From Streptomyces netropsis (GTDB lineage Bacteria > Actinomycetota > Actinomycetes > Streptomycetales > Streptomycetaceae), in contig NZ_JACHJG010000011.1 in NCBI RefSeq assembly GCF_014203545.1, positions 62,001-126,000 of the forward strand: DNA of 64,000 bases, in the 5' to 3' direction. Below, one piece after another: positions 1 through 9,157 of this stretch; the first letter of the stretch is position 1; every line of letters begins with the position of its first letter. The notes under the pieces are model-generated. The model was given only the letters and a program-made list of their open reading frames with translations. It was not told the origin of the DNA and made no database searches. Position numbers and translations under genes: made by a program.

Positions 1-1
1 G

Positions 2-1165
2 GCCCGGGCGATGCTCTTCGACCAGGAGCACGACCTCGCCGAGGGCCTTCAGCAGTCCATGCTGCCGCGCCGCATCCCCGACGTCCCCGGCGCGCAGATC
101 GCCGTGCGCTACCGCTCCGCCCGGATGGGCCGGGACATCGGCGGCGACTGGTACGACGTGATCCCGCTGCCCGGCGGCCGGGTCGGAGCGGTCATCGGGG
201 ACGTACAGGGCCACGACACCCACGCCGCCGCCGTCATGGGCCAGCTGCGGATCGTCCTGCGGGCCTACGCCACCGAGGGGCACGCCCCGGCGACGGTGAT
301 GGCCCGCGCCTCGTCGTTCCTGCACGAGCTGGACACCGACCGCTTCGCCACCTGCTCCTACGTCGAGGCCGACCCTTCCACCGGCATGCTGCAACTCGTC
401 CGCGCCGGCCATATAGACCCCCTGCTGCGGCACCCCGACGGCACCTGCCGGCGGCTGCCGCTCGCGGGCGGGCTGCCGCTCGGGCTCTCCGCCGAGTTCG
501 GCCGGACCGACTACCCGGTGACGACCGTGGAGCTGGACCCGGGGGAGACCCTGCTGCTGTTCACCGACGGCCTGGTCGAGCAGCCCGGGGCCGACCTCGA
601 CGACGGCATGCAGATCCTCGCCGGCATCGTCCGCGACGGCCCCTACGACCTCCAGGCCCTGGCCGACAAGCTGTGCGACGTGGTCGAGGAACGGGTCGGC
701 GAGGACGACATGGCCATCCTGCTGCTGCGCCGCGAGGGCGTCGCCGCCCGTGGCGGCGGCCGGCTCCAGCAGCACATCGCCCCCGCCGACCCCGAGGCGC
801 TGTCCGCGGCCCGTCATATGATCCGGGCGGCGGTACGGGCCTGGGGCGCCCGGGAACGCTCGGACGAGATCGAGCTGGTCGCCGACGAGTTGGTGACCAA
901 TGCCCTGCTGCACACCGACGGGGCCGCGGTGGTGACGATCCGTATGCTCAGCGGCCCCGAACGCCGGCTGCGGCTCGAGGTGGAGGACAAGTCCAGTACG
1001 CTGCCGCGCCGCCGGGAACCGGGCGAGTCGGGGGTCTCGGGCCGGGGCCTGCTGCTGGTGGACCGGCTGGCCGACGTCTGGGGCGTGGAATCGCGCGGCA
1101 CCGGCAAATCCGTATGGTGCGAATTCGTCGTGCCCGAACGGCACGAACGCCAGGAAGCGGACTGA
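2..1165 (+). CDS. SpoIIE/PP2C-type phosphatase with C-terminal anti-sigma-type HATPase domain (5' end cut by window)
   Basis: Two-domain signalling protein of the RsbU/RsbW kind. The first ~240 visible residues form a SpoIIE-type PP2C phosphatase with the family's acidic motifs (GGDWYD, IGDVQGHD, FTDGLVE and a late EDDMAILLL). Residues ~255-380 form a histidine-kinase-like ATPase of the anti-sigma/RsbW type (ELVADELVTNALLH, then GRGLLLVDRLAD). Such proteins reset partner-switching cascades by dephosphorylating anti-sigma antagonists. The reading frame is open to the window edge, so sensory domains (GAF, PAS) usually found upstream are probably missing here; the first ATG at 11 is unlikely to be the true start. 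No partner gene lies in the window. Function is family-level inference. Confidence 0.85.
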   Translation, partial: ARAMLFDQEHDLAEGLQQSMLPRRIPDVPGAQIAVRYRSARMGRDIGGDWYDVIPLPGGRVGAVIGDVQGHDTHAAAVMGQLRIVLRAYATEGHAPATVMARASSFLHELDTDRFATCSYVEADPSTGMLQLVRAGHIDPLLRHPDGTCRRLPLAGGLPLGLSAEFGRTDYPVTTVELDPGETLLLFTDGLVEQPGADLDDGMQILAGIVRDGPYDLQALADKLCDVVEERVGEDDMAILLLRREGVAARGGGRLQQHIAPADPEALSAARHMIRAAVRAWGARERSDEIELVADELVTNALLHTDGAAVVTIRMLSGPERRLRLEVEDKSSTLPRRREPGESGVSGRGLLLVDRLADVWGVESRGTGKSVWCEFVVPERHERQEAD

Positions 1166-1283
1166 CGAACGGCGTTCGAAGACCACGCCGAAGCAGGGGG
1201 CGCCGAACGGCGGCGGGCGCCGTCGGACCCGGAAGAGGCCAAGGTCACAGCGGTTGCCCCTGCTACGGGACGCGTCCGCGCCC

Positions 1284-1289
1284 TAGCCT
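1284..1289 (+). promoter_or_regulatory. Putative -10 element of mutA (leaderless)
   Basis: TAGCCT lies 7 nt before the mutA ATG, with only pyrimidine-rich sequence between and no Shine-Dalgarno. This is the spacing of a promoter that starts transcription at the start codon. No convincing -35 hexamer is visible at 17-18 bp. Confidence 0.4.
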
Positions 1290-1296
1290 TCCCCCC

Positions 1297-3210
1297 ATGA
1301 CGGTCCAGCCTGATGACGGCTTCTCCCTGGCCGCCGAGTTCCCGGACGCGACCCGTGAGCAGTGGCAGCGCCTTGTCGAGGGCGTACTACGCAAAGCGGG
1401 CACGGCGGATGCCACGGGCTCGGCGGCCGAGGACGCGCTGAACACCGCACTCCAGGACGGGCTCACCACCCGCCCGCTCTATACCGCCGAGGACGCCGAA
1501 GCGGCCGGTACGGGCCCCGCCGGGCCCGGCTATCCCGGCTTCCCGCCGTTCGTCCGGGGCGGACGCGTGGCGGGCACCGCCGTCGCGGGGTGGGACGTCC
1601 GCCAGCGCCACGCCCTCCCGGACCCCCGGCGCGCGAACGACGCCGTACTCGCCGACCTCGAGAACGGCGTCACCTCCCTCTGGCTGACCGTCGGCGCGGC
1701 GGGCCTGCCCACGGACGGCCTCGCGGCCGCCTTGGAGGGCGTCTACCTGGACCTCGCACCCGTCGTACTCGACGCGGGCACCGAGACCGGGGCCGCCGCC
1801 CGCGAGCTGCTGCGCCTCTACGACGAGCGCGGGGTCGCGCCGCACGCGGCGATGGGCAACCTCGGCGCGGACCCACTGGGCACCCTGGCCCGTACGGGCA
1901 CCGACGGCGACCCGGCCGAGCCCCTGGCGGCCGCCGCCGAGCTCGCCGCGCTGTGCGCCCGCGACTACCCCGGCCTCCGGGCCCTGACCGTCGACGCGCT
2001 GCCCTACCACGAGGCCGGCGGATCGGCCGCCCAGGAACTCGGCTGCTCCCTCGCCACCGGCGTCGCCTACCTCCGAGCGCTCACCGCGGCGGGGCTGGGC
2101 ACCGAAGCGGCCTGCGCGCAGCTGGAGTTCCGCTACGCGGCCACCGCCGACCAGTTCCTGACCATCGCCAAGCTGCGCGCCGCGCGCCGGCTGTGGGCCA
2201 GGGTCGCCGAGGTGTGCGGCGCGACCCCGGGCGCGGCAGCACAGCGCCAACACGCCGTCACCTCCTCGGTCATGATGACCCGTCGCGACCCGTGGGTGAA
2301 CATGCTGCGCACCACCGTCGCCGCGCTGGGCGCCGGAGTGGGCGGCGCCGACTCCGTGACCGTACTGCCCTTCGACGACGCCCTCGGCCTGCCGGACGCC
2401 TTCGCCCGCCGGATCGCCCGCAACACCTCCTCCATCCTGCTGGAGGAGTCCCACCTGGCCCGGGTCATCGACCCGGCCGGCGGCTCCTGGTACGTGGAGC
2501 GGCTGACCGACGAGCTCGCCCACGCGGCCTGGGCCTGGTTCCAGGAGATCGAGCGCGCCGGCGGTCACGCCGCGGCGCTCGGCTCCGGGCTCGTGGGGGA
2601 GCGGCTGGCGGACACCTGGCAGCAGCGGTCCGCGCGGCTCGCGACCCGGAAGGAACCGATCACGGGCGTCAGCGAGTTCCCGAACCTGGCCGAGGAGCCG
2701 GTGCGGCGCGAGGCACCGGCCGCCGCGCCGGCCTCGGGCGGCCTGCCGAGGGTCCGCCGCGACGAGGCGTTCGAGGCGCTGCGGGCCCGCTCCGACGCGC
2801 ACCTGGCACGGACCGGGGCCCGGCCGCGGGTGTTTCTGGCCAATCTGGGCCCCGCCGCGGCCCACACCGGCCGCGCGACCTTCGCCGCCAACCTGTTCCA
2901 GGCCGGCGGCATCGAGGCCGTGCCCGGTGGCGGCCCCCTCGGCGTCGACGCGGACACCGCCGCCAAGGCCTTCGCCGACAGCGGAGCCACCGTGGCCTGC
3001 CTGTGCTCCAGCGACAAGCTGTACGCGGAGCGGGCCGAGGACGTCGCGACCGCCCTCAAGGCGGCGGGAGCGCGATGGCTGTATCTCGCGGGAGCGCCGG
3101 GCGAGCGGCGGGAAGCATATCTACGGGCCGGAGTCGACGAGTTCGTCGTCGCGGGCGGCGACGCGGTCGCCGTCCTGACCTCCGTCCTCGACCGTATGGG
3201 AGTGGCGTGA
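1297..3210 (+). CDS. mutA: Methylmalonyl-CoA mutase small (beta) subunit
   Basis: 637 aa. With MutB it forms the adenosylcobalamin-dependent heterodimer that interconverts succinyl-CoA and methylmalonyl-CoA, a source of methylmalonyl-CoA for propionate metabolism and polyketide extender units. The N-terminal TIM-barrel half resembles MutB (PLYTAEDAE near residue 60, DPAGGSWYVERLTDEL near 390). The C-terminal cobalamin-like domain has lost the DxHxxG ligand motif: the corresponding stretch reads RPRVFLANLGPAAAHTG. That loss is normal for the non-catalytic small subunit. The ATG at 1297 was chosen because the upstream frame continues only as out-of-context GC-rich sequence and a TAGCCT -10 sits 7 nt before it. 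The stop touches mutB (TGATG), indicating coupled translation. Confidence 0.93.
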   Translation: MTVQPDDGFSLAAEFPDATREQWQRLVEGVLRKAGTADATGSAAEDALNTALQDGLTTRPLYTAEDAEAAGTGPAGPGYPGFPPFVRGGRVAGTAVAGWDVRQRHALPDPRRANDAVLADLENGVTSLWLTVGAAGLPTDGLAAALEGVYLDLAPVVLDAGTETGAAARELLRLYDERGVAPHAAMGNLGADPLGTLARTGTDGDPAEPLAAAAELAALCARDYPGLRALTVDALPYHEAGGSAAQELGCSLATGVAYLRALTAAGLGTEAACAQLEFRYAATADQFLTIAKLRAARRLWARVAEVCGATPGAAAQRQHAVTSSVMMTRRDPWVNMLRTTVAALGAGVGGADSVTVLPFDDALGLPDAFARRIARNTSSILLEESHLARVIDPAGGSWYVERLTDELAHAAWAWFQEIERAGGHAAALGSGLVGERLADTWQQRSARLATRKEPITGVSEFPNLAEEPVRREAPAAAPASGGLPRVRRDEAFEALRARSDAHLARTGARPRVFLANLGPAAAHTGRATFAANLFQAGGIEAVPGGGPLGVDADTAAKAFADSGATVACLCSSDKLYAERAEDVATALKAAGARWLYLAGAPGERREAYLRAGVDEFVVAGGDAVAVLTSVLDRMGVA

Positions 3211-5468
3211 TGCAGGGCAGCACGGGAGCGCCGGGAAGCCCCGGCCGGACGGGCGGGGTCCCGGACTTCACCGACATCGAGCTGGGCCCTCCGCACACCG
3301 GGGCCGACGGCCCGGCCGACCCCGGCCAGTGGCGGGCGGCCCTGAAGGAGAGCACCGGCAAGAGCGCCGAGGACCTCGTCTGGGAGACCCCCGAGGGCAT
3401 CGGCGTCAAGCCGCTCTACACCGCCGAGGACCTCGACGGGCTGGACTTCCTCGCCACCTACCCGGGCGTCGCGCCCTACCTGCGCGGCCCCTACCCGACG
3501 ATGTACGTCAATCAGCCCTGGACCATCCGGCAGTACGCCGGATTCTCCACGGCCGAGGAGTCCAACGCCTTCTACCGCCGCAACCTGGCGGCCGGCCAGA
3601 AGGGTCTCTCCGTCGCCTTCGACCTGCCGACCCACCGCGGCTACGACAGCGACCACCCGCGCGTCACCGGCGACGTGGGCATGGCCGGCGTCGCCATCGA
3701 CTCCATCTACGACATGCGGCAGCTCTTCGACGGCATCCCGCTGGACAAGATGAGCGTGTCGATGACGATGAACGGGGCCGTACTGCCCGTCCTCGCCCTC
3801 TACATCGTCGCCGCCGAGGAGCAGGGCGTACCGCCCGAGAAGCTGGCCGGGACCATCCAGAACGACATCCTCAAGGAGTTCATGGTCCGCAACACCTACA
3901 TCTATCCGCCCCGGCCCTCGATGCGGATCATCTCGGACATCTTCGCGTACACCTCGCAGAAGATGCCGCGCTACAACTCCATCTCCATCTCCGGCTACCA
4001 CATCCAGGAAGCCGGAGCCACGGCCGACCTGGAGCTGGCCTACACCCTCGCCGACGGTGTGGAGTACCTGCGCGCCGGGCTCGGCGCCGGACTGGACGTG
4101 GACGCCTTCGCGCCCCGGCTGTCGTTCTTCTGGGCGATCGGCATGAACTTCTTCATGGAGATCGCCAAGCTGCGGGCGGCCCGGCTGCTGTGGGCCAGAC
4201 TCGTCAAGCAGTTCGAGCCGCAGAACACCAAGTCGCTGTCGCTGCGCACCCATTCGCAGACCTCCGGCTGGTCGCTCACCGCGCAGGACGTCTTCAACAA
4301 CGTGGCGCGCACCTGCGTCGAGGCCATGGCGGCGACCCAGGGACACACCCAGTCGCTGCACACCAACGCCCTCGACGAGGCCCTCGCCCTGCCCACCGAC
4401 TTCTCCGCCCGCATCGCCCGCAACACCCAGCTCCTCCTCCAGCAGGAGTCCGGGACCTGCCGGGTGATCGACCCCTGGGGCGGCAGCGCCTACGTCGAGC
4501 GGCTCACCCACGACCTCGCCCGCCGCGCCTGGCAGCACATCCAGGAGGTCGAGGCGGCCGGCGGCATGGCCCAGGCCATCGACGCGGGCATCCCCAAGCT
4601 GCGCGTCGAGGAGGCCGCGGCCCGCACCCAGGCCCGCATCGACTCCGGGCGCCAGCCGGTGATCGGCGTCAACAAGTACCGCGTCGACAGCGACGAGCAG
4701 ATCGACGTCCTCAAGGTCGACAACTCCTCCGTGCGCGCCCAGCAGATCGACAAGCTGCGGCGACTGCGCGCCGAGCGCGACGAGCAGGCCTGCCAGGACG
4801 CGCTGCGCGCGCTCACCGCCGCGGCCGGCGCCGGCCACCAGGAGGGCGGCGGCCTGGAGGGCAACCTCCTCGCGCTCGCCGTGAACGCCGCCCGCGCCAA
4901 GGCGACCGTCGGCGAGATCTCCGACGCTTTGGAGAAGGTGTACGGACGGCACGCCGGCCAGATCCGTACGATCTCCGGTGTGTACCGCGACGAAGCCGGA
5001 CCCTCGTCCGGGGTGGAGCGCACCCGCGCCGTGGTGGAGGCGTTCGAGCGGGAGGACGGCCGCCGCCCCCGCATCCTGGTCGCCAAGATGGGCCAGGACG
5101 GCCACGACCGCGGCCAGAAGGTGATCGCCACCGCCTTCGCCGACCTCGGCTTCGATGTCGACGTCGGCCCGCTCTTCCAGACGCCGGAGGAGGTCGCCCG
5201 GCAGGCGGTGGAGGCCGATGTGCACATCGTCGGCGTCTCCTCGCTCGCCGCCGGCCACCTCACGCTCGTGCCCGCGCTGCGCGAGTGCCTGGCGGAGGAG
5301 GGCCGGGAGGACATCATGATCGTCGTGGGCGGGGTCATCCCGCCGCAGGACATCCCGACACTGCGGGAGATGGGCGCCGCGGCGGTCTTCCCGCCCGGAA
5401 CGGTCATCCCGGACGCGGCCCACGACCTGCTGAAGACCCTCGCCGGGGTCCTCGGCCACGAGCTGTGA
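3210..5468 (+). CDS. mutB: Methylmalonyl-CoA mutase large (alpha) catalytic subunit
   Basis: 752 aa catalytic subunit of methylmalonyl-CoA mutase. The barrel domain carries the substrate-binding stretch around YPTMYVNQPWTIRQYAGFS and SVAFDLPTHRGYDSDHP. The C-terminal B12 domain has an intact DGHDRG motif (DxHxxG, lower-axial histidine ligand) in KMGQDGHDRGQKVIA, followed by the GGVIPPQD segment. The ATG overlaps the mutA stop, and meaB starts 13 nt after the mutB stop, giving a classic mutA-mutB-meaB operon. About 22 kb from the polyketide cluster and in another operon, so I treat it as primary metabolism; an octaketide made from malonyl-CoA would not need it. Confidence 0.96.
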   Translation: MQGSTGAPGSPGRTGGVPDFTDIELGPPHTGADGPADPGQWRAALKESTGKSAEDLVWETPEGIGVKPLYTAEDLDGLDFLATYPGVAPYLRGPYPTMYVNQPWTIRQYAGFSTAEESNAFYRRNLAAGQKGLSVAFDLPTHRGYDSDHPRVTGDVGMAGVAIDSIYDMRQLFDGIPLDKMSVSMTMNGAVLPVLALYIVAAEEQGVPPEKLAGTIQNDILKEFMVRNTYIYPPRPSMRIISDIFAYTSQKMPRYNSISISGYHIQEAGATADLELAYTLADGVEYLRAGLGAGLDVDAFAPRLSFFWAIGMNFFMEIAKLRAARLLWARLVKQFEPQNTKSLSLRTHSQTSGWSLTAQDVFNNVARTCVEAMAATQGHTQSLHTNALDEALALPTDFSARIARNTQLLLQQESGTCRVIDPWGGSAYVERLTHDLARRAWQHIQEVEAAGGMAQAIDAGIPKLRVEEAAARTQARIDSGRQPVIGVNKYRVDSDEQIDVLKVDNSSVRAQQIDKLRRLRAERDEQACQDALRALTAAAGAGHQEGGGLEGNLLALAVNAARAKATVGEISDALEKVYGRHAGQIRTISGVYRDEAGPSSGVERTRAVVEAFEREDGRRPRILVAKMGQDGHDRGQKVIATAFADLGFDVDVGPLFQTPEEVARQAVEADVHIVGVSSLAAGHLTLVPALRECLAEEGREDIMIVVGGVIPPQDIPTLREMGAAAVFPPGTVIPDAAHDLLKTLAGVLGHEL

Positions 5469-5481
5469 GCCCGGATCGCTG

Positions 5482-6579
5482 ATGGCTCCCTTTTCTCCCG
5501 AGAGTGATCCCCGCGAGGCCGATCCCCGCGAGACGGTTCCCCGTAAGGCCGTCCCGCGCCGGGCGATCGATGTCGACGCCTACGTCAAGGGCGTGCTGGA
5601 CGGCAAGCGGGCGACCGTCGCCCGCGCCATCACCCTGGTCGAATCGGTACGGGCCGATCACCGGGAGGCCGCCCAGCGGATGCTCACCGAGCTGCTGCCG
5701 CACGCGGGCACGGCACGCCGGATCGGCATCACCGGCGTGCCCGGCGTGGGCAAGTCCACCTTCATCGACGCCCTCGGCACCCTGCTCACCGGCCTCGGCC
5801 ACCGGGTCGCGGTGCTGGCCGTCGACCCCTCCTCCAGCCGCACGGGCGGCAGCATCCTCGGCGACAAGACCCGCATGGAGCGGCTCGCCGTCGACCCCGC
5901 GGCGTTCGTCCGGCCCTCACCCACGGCTGGCACCCTCGGCGGCGTGGCCAAGGCCACCCGCGAGACGATGGTCGTGATGGAGGCGGCGGGCTACGACGTC
6001 GTGCTGGTCGAGACCGTCGGCGTCGGCCAGTCGGAGACCGCCGTCGCCAACATGGTCGACACCTTCCTGCTGCTCACCCTCGCCCGCACGGGCGATCAGC
6101 TCCAGGGCATCAAGAAGGGCGTCCTGGAGCTGGCCGACATCGTCGCCGTCAACAAGGCCGACGGCCCGCACGAACGCGACGCCAAGTCCGCCGCCCGCGA
6201 ACTGGCCGGTGCGCTGCGCCTGCTCCAAGCGCCCGACGCGGCCTGGAACCCGCCCGTGCTGACGTGCAGCGCACGGGAGGGCACCGGCCTCGACACCTTG
6301 TGGGAGCGGCTGGAACAGCACCGACGAGTCCTCGAGGCCACGGGCGAACTGGCCGCCAGACGCCGGGAGCAGCAGGTCGACTGGACCTGGACCATGGTCC
6401 GTGAACAGCTCCTCGCCGAGTTGCGCGACCATCCCGAGGTGCGCCGCACGGGCCCCGGCCTCGAACAGCGGGTGCGCGAGGGCACGCTGCCGGCGAGCCT
6501 GGCCGCCGAGCGGCTGCTGGAGGCGTTCCGCGCCCCGCGCGACGGCGGGGGATCCGCCCCGGGCCGGTCCGGGGCCTGA
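5482..6579 (+). CDS. meaB: MeaB/ArgK-family GTPase, mutase chaperone
   Basis: 365 aa G3E-family P-loop GTPase that protects and reactivates methylmalonyl-CoA mutase and gates loading of adenosylcobalamin. Visible motifs are the Walker A segment GITGVPGVGKSTFIDALG at about residues 85-100, VDPSSSRTGGSILGDKTRM, ETVGVGQSE, and the guanine-specificity motif NKAD. The N-terminal ~35 residues are a variable extension with repeated DPRE/PRK units. The position directly after mutB fits the chaperone role. The alternative name ArgK reflects old misannotation as an arginine/ornithine transport kinase. Confidence 0.93.
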   Translation: MAPFSPESDPREADPRETVPRKAVPRRAIDVDAYVKGVLDGKRATVARAITLVESVRADHREAAQRMLTELLPHAGTARRIGITGVPGVGKSTFIDALGTLLTGLGHRVAVLAVDPSSSRTGGSILGDKTRMERLAVDPAAFVRPSPTAGTLGGVAKATRETMVVMEAAGYDVVLVETVGVGQSETAVANMVDTFLLLTLARTGDQLQGIKKGVLELADIVAVNKADGPHERDAKSAARELAGALRLLQAPDAAWNPPVLTCSAREGTGLDTLWERLEQHRRVLEATGELAARRREQQVDWTWTMVREQLLAELRDHPEVRRTGPGLEQRVREGTLPASLAAERLLEAFRAPRDGGGSAPGRSGA

Positions 6580-6618
6580 CGCGGCGTCGGCTCCGGACCG
6601 GGCACCCGGCCCGAGCGG

Positions 6619-7944
6619 TCAGGCCGCCAGCGGCTTGTCGAGCACGGCCTTGCGGTGGCTGAACGTCTCGATCGAATAGCGGCCGTGGTAACGGCCCATG
6701 CCGCTCTCGCCGACCCCGCCGAACGGCAGCTCCGGGACGGTGAGGTGCGCCAGCGGCAGCCCGAACCCGAGGCCCCCCGAGGAGGTCTCCTCCGCCAGCC
6801 GCCGCCGGGTGGCGTCCGACTCGGTGAACGCGTACAGGGCCAGCGGCTTGTCCCGCTCGTTGACGAAGTCGATCGCCTCGTCGAGCCCCGGCACCTCGAC
6901 GATCGGCAGGATCGGCCCGAAGATCTCCTCCCGCATGACGGGGGAGCCGGGGTCGACGCCGGCCAGCACGGTCGGCGCGATGTACTTCGCCGCCCGGTCG
7001 TGCCCGCCTCCGACGACGAGCCGCCCGGAGTCCAGGAGCGCGGTCAGCCGGTCGAAGTGCCGGGTGTTCACGATCCGGCCGTACTCGCCGGACGCGGCGG
7101 GGTCGCTTCCGTACAGGGCACCGACCGCCTCGGCCAGGGCGGGCTCCAGGGCGCGGGCGGTCTCCGGGTCGGTCAGCACGTAGTCGGGCGCCACACAGGT
7201 CTGGCCGGCGTTGAGGAACTTGCCCGCCGCGAGCCGGGCCGCCACCGTCCGCACGTCCGTACCCCGGTCGACGAAGACCGGTGACTTGCCGCCGAGCTCC
7301 AGCGTGACCGGGGTGAGGTGCCGGGCCGCGGCCGTCATGACGATCCGTCCCACGACGCCGTTGCCGGTGTAGAAGATGTGGTCGAAACGCTGCTCCAGCA
7401 GGGCCGTGGTCTCCGGAACGCCGCCCTCCACCACGGCCACCGCCCGTGCGTCGAGGTACTCGGGCAGATACCGGGCGAGGGCCGCCGAGGTGGCGGGGGC
7501 CAGCTCGCTGGGCTTGGCCACCACGCAGTCGCCCGCGGCGAGCGCCCCGACGACGGGAGCCAGCAGCAGCTGCGCCGGATAGTTCCAGGGGGCGATGACG
7601 AGGACGACGCCCAGCGGGTCGAGGACCGTCCACGCCGAGGCGTCCGCACCCAGGCGGGCCGGCACGGCGGCGGGCTCGGGGCGCAGCCAGTCCTCCAGGT
7701 GCTCCAGGGTGTGGTCGATCTCGCGCACGGTGAAGTCGATCTCGGTGCGGTACGCCTCGGCCCGGCTCTTGCCCAGGTCCGCGCGGAGAGCCTCGGCGAA
7801 GTCCTCGCCCCGCTCGGTGAGCATGGCGCGCAGCGCGCGCAGCTGCCCGGTGCGCCAGGCCAGGGGCTTGGTGCCGCCGGTGCGGAAGAACGCGCGCAGC
7901 CGGGCGACGGCGTCGGCGGGCTGCTCGGACTCGTGGGGTCGCAT
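6619..7944 (-). CDS. Class 3-type aldehyde dehydrogenase (NAD(P)+)
   Basis: 441 aa, the short length typical of class 3 (fatty/aromatic) aldehyde dehydrogenases. It oxidises an aldehyde to a carboxylate with NAD(P)+. Visible are the cofactor segment VLVIAPWNYP, the general-base glutamate in TLELGGKSPVFVD, and the catalytic cysteine in NAGQTCVAPDYVL. A C-terminal PFGGVGESGMGRYHG segment is also present. There is no membrane anchor, unlike eukaryotic class 3 enzymes. It converges on meaB with only 39 nt between stops. It is preceded on its own strand by an AT-rich promoter-like region. Substrate unknown. Confidence 0.88.
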   Translation of the reverse strand: MRPHESEQPADAVARLRAFFRTGGTKPLAWRTGQLRALRAMLTERGEDFAEALRADLGKSRAEAYRTEIDFTVREIDHTLEHLEDWLRPEPAAVPARLGADASAWTVLDPLGVVLVIAPWNYPAQLLLAPVVGALAAGDCVVAKPSELAPATSAALARYLPEYLDARAVAVVEGGVPETTALLEQRFDHIFYTGNGVVGRIVMTAAARHLTPVTLELGGKSPVFVDRGTDVRTVAARLAAGKFLNAGQTCVAPDYVLTDPETARALEPALAEAVGALYGSDPAASGEYGRIVNTRHFDRLTALLDSGRLVVGGGHDRAAKYIAPTVLAGVDPGSPVMREEIFGPILPIVEVPGLDEAIDFVNERDKPLALYAFTESDATRRRLAEETSSGGLGFGLPLAHLTVPELPFGGVGESGMGRYHGRYSIETFSHRKAVLDKPLAA

Positions 7945-7995
7945 GGTGTCCTCGGTTTCCTTGCCGGTCGAAAGCTTTAGGGTTTCAAGTAATAA

Positions 7996-8027
7996 TACAT
8001 GTAAATACCAATGATTGATGTTGTCAA
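7996..8027 (-). promoter_or_regulatory. AT-rich promoter/operator region of the aldehyde dehydrogenase
   Basis: Conspicuously AT-rich for this genome. Reading the minus strand, a perfect TTGACA (8027-8022) is followed after 17 nt by TTACAT, or after 18 nt by TACATG. The palindrome TACATGTA (7996-8003) sits on the -10 position and could be a repressor half-site. Promoter assignment is inference from motif and position. Confidence 0.45.
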
Positions 8028-8209
8028 GTTAATCGGTGTGTGGTGGAAGCGGTGCCGAGCGCCCGACGGGACGGCCGGTGGGCGCGGTGCGCGGCCCCGG
8101 CGCAATACCGACAGCCCGGAAGCTCTTGTCCGAACGCCCATGACATCCTGAGCCGGTCACAGTTCTGCCGGACGGGATCGGCGGACGTCCGGGATTCGAG
8201 GATGCACCA

Positions 8210-9157
8210 ATGAGACTCTGCTTCCTGGTGGAGGAGCAGTACCGGCACGACGGCATGCCGGTGAACGTGATCCGCCAACTGACTGCCTGGGGTCACCGGG
8301 TGGATGTGGTGCGCCCCGGCAGCTCGCTGCTGAGACTCTCCGAGACGGTACGCGCGGGCGACCACGACGCCTGGGTGCTCAAAACGGTGTCCGGCGGACC
8401 GGGGCTGACGCTGCTGGAAGCGGCCGCCACCATCGGTCTGACCACGGTGAACGACGCCCGCGCGATCCGCGGGGTGCGCGACAAGGCGCTGGCCGCGGTC
8501 ATCGCCGAACGCCACGGACTGCCCGTCCCGGTGACCTACGCGGCCGCCCGGCCGGAGGAGTTCGCGGAGATACCCGCGGCCGAGTACCCACTGGTGGTCA
8601 AGCCCGCCGACGGCAGCTCGGGGCGGGCGGTCCGGCTGGTGCCGACCCCGGGGGAACTGGTGGCCTCCGGACGGGAGGGCGCCGGTGAGGGCATGCTGAT
8701 AGCCCAGCCGTACGTGCCCAACGCGGGCGTGGACCTCAAGGTGTACTGCGTCGACGGCGAGTTCTTCGCGACCGAACGCTGCTCCCCGCTGCACCCCGAC
8801 CGGCCGGGCCGTGAGCGCCAGGTGCCGCTGACCGCCGAGGTGGCGGCGATCGCCGCCGAGGTCGGGGCGGCTTTCGGCCTCGACCTGTACGGGCTGGACG
8901 TCGTCCTCGGTCCGGACGGCCCGGTGGTCGTGGACGTCAACGACTTCCCGAGCTTCCGTCAGGTGCCGGACGCGGTGGCCCGGGTGGCGTGGGCCGTCCT
9001 GCGACTGGCCCACGCCGGTACACAGGCGCCCGGGACGGCATCCGGTCCGTACACCTCTTCCTTCGCTTCCTCCCCGTACGCCCCGTCCGCCCTGGACCTC
9101 CCGAACCTTCCGGCCGAGTCGGCATCGGCCTCCGCCCCGGTCGGCGGCACCGCATGA
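8210..9157 (+). CDS. ATP-grasp ligase, RimK/LysX-like (first of a coupled pair)
   Basis: 315 aa. ATP-grasp enzymes activate a carboxylate as acyl-phosphate and join it to an amine or thiol. The N-terminal pre-ATP-grasp domain (residues ~1-85) is followed by an ATP-grasp core: nucleotide lysine in YPLVVKPADGSSGRAV, acidic/metal segment GLDLYGLDVV, and metal-binding DVNDFPSFRQVPDA at the end. This layout resembles RimK and LysX. The last ~45 residues (from about 270) are a low-complexity Ser/Pro/Ala tail. Its stop overlaps the start of the next gene, also an ATP-grasp protein, so the two are co-translated. No carrier protein, peptide substrate gene or transporter adjoins them, so the substrate cannot be named. 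Confidence 0.8.
   Translation: MRLCFLVEEQYRHDGMPVNVIRQLTAWGHRVDVVRPGSSLLRLSETVRAGDHDAWVLKTVSGGPGLTLLEAAATIGLTTVNDARAIRGVRDKALAAVIAERHGLPVPVTYAAARPEEFAEIPAAEYPLVVKPADGSSGRAVRLVPTPGELVASGREGAGEGMLIAQPYVPNAGVDLKVYCVDGEFFATERCSPLHPDRPGRERQVPLTAEVAAIAAEVGAAFGLDLYGLDVVLGPDGPVVVDVNDFPSFRQVPDAVARVAWAVLRLAHAGTQAPGTASGPYTSSFASSPYAPSALDLPNLPAESASASAPVGGTA

Noticed and set aside
2565..5459. A 964-codon open frame on the strand opposite mutA/mutB
   Set aside because: Long antisense frames are expected in very GC-rich genes. It lies opposite well-supported genes and shows no domain.
1297..6579. mutA-mutB-meaB as extender-unit supply for the cluster
   Set aside because: A type II octaketide uses malonyl-CoA only, and the cluster has its own acetyl-CoA carboxylase. 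The operon has no SARP-type repeats.
7980..8209. Short precursor-peptide gene for the ATP-grasp pair (graspetide idea)
   Set aside because: A 35-codon GTG frame exists, but it has no repeated Thr/Ser-Glu/Asp core or leader motif and no ribosome site.
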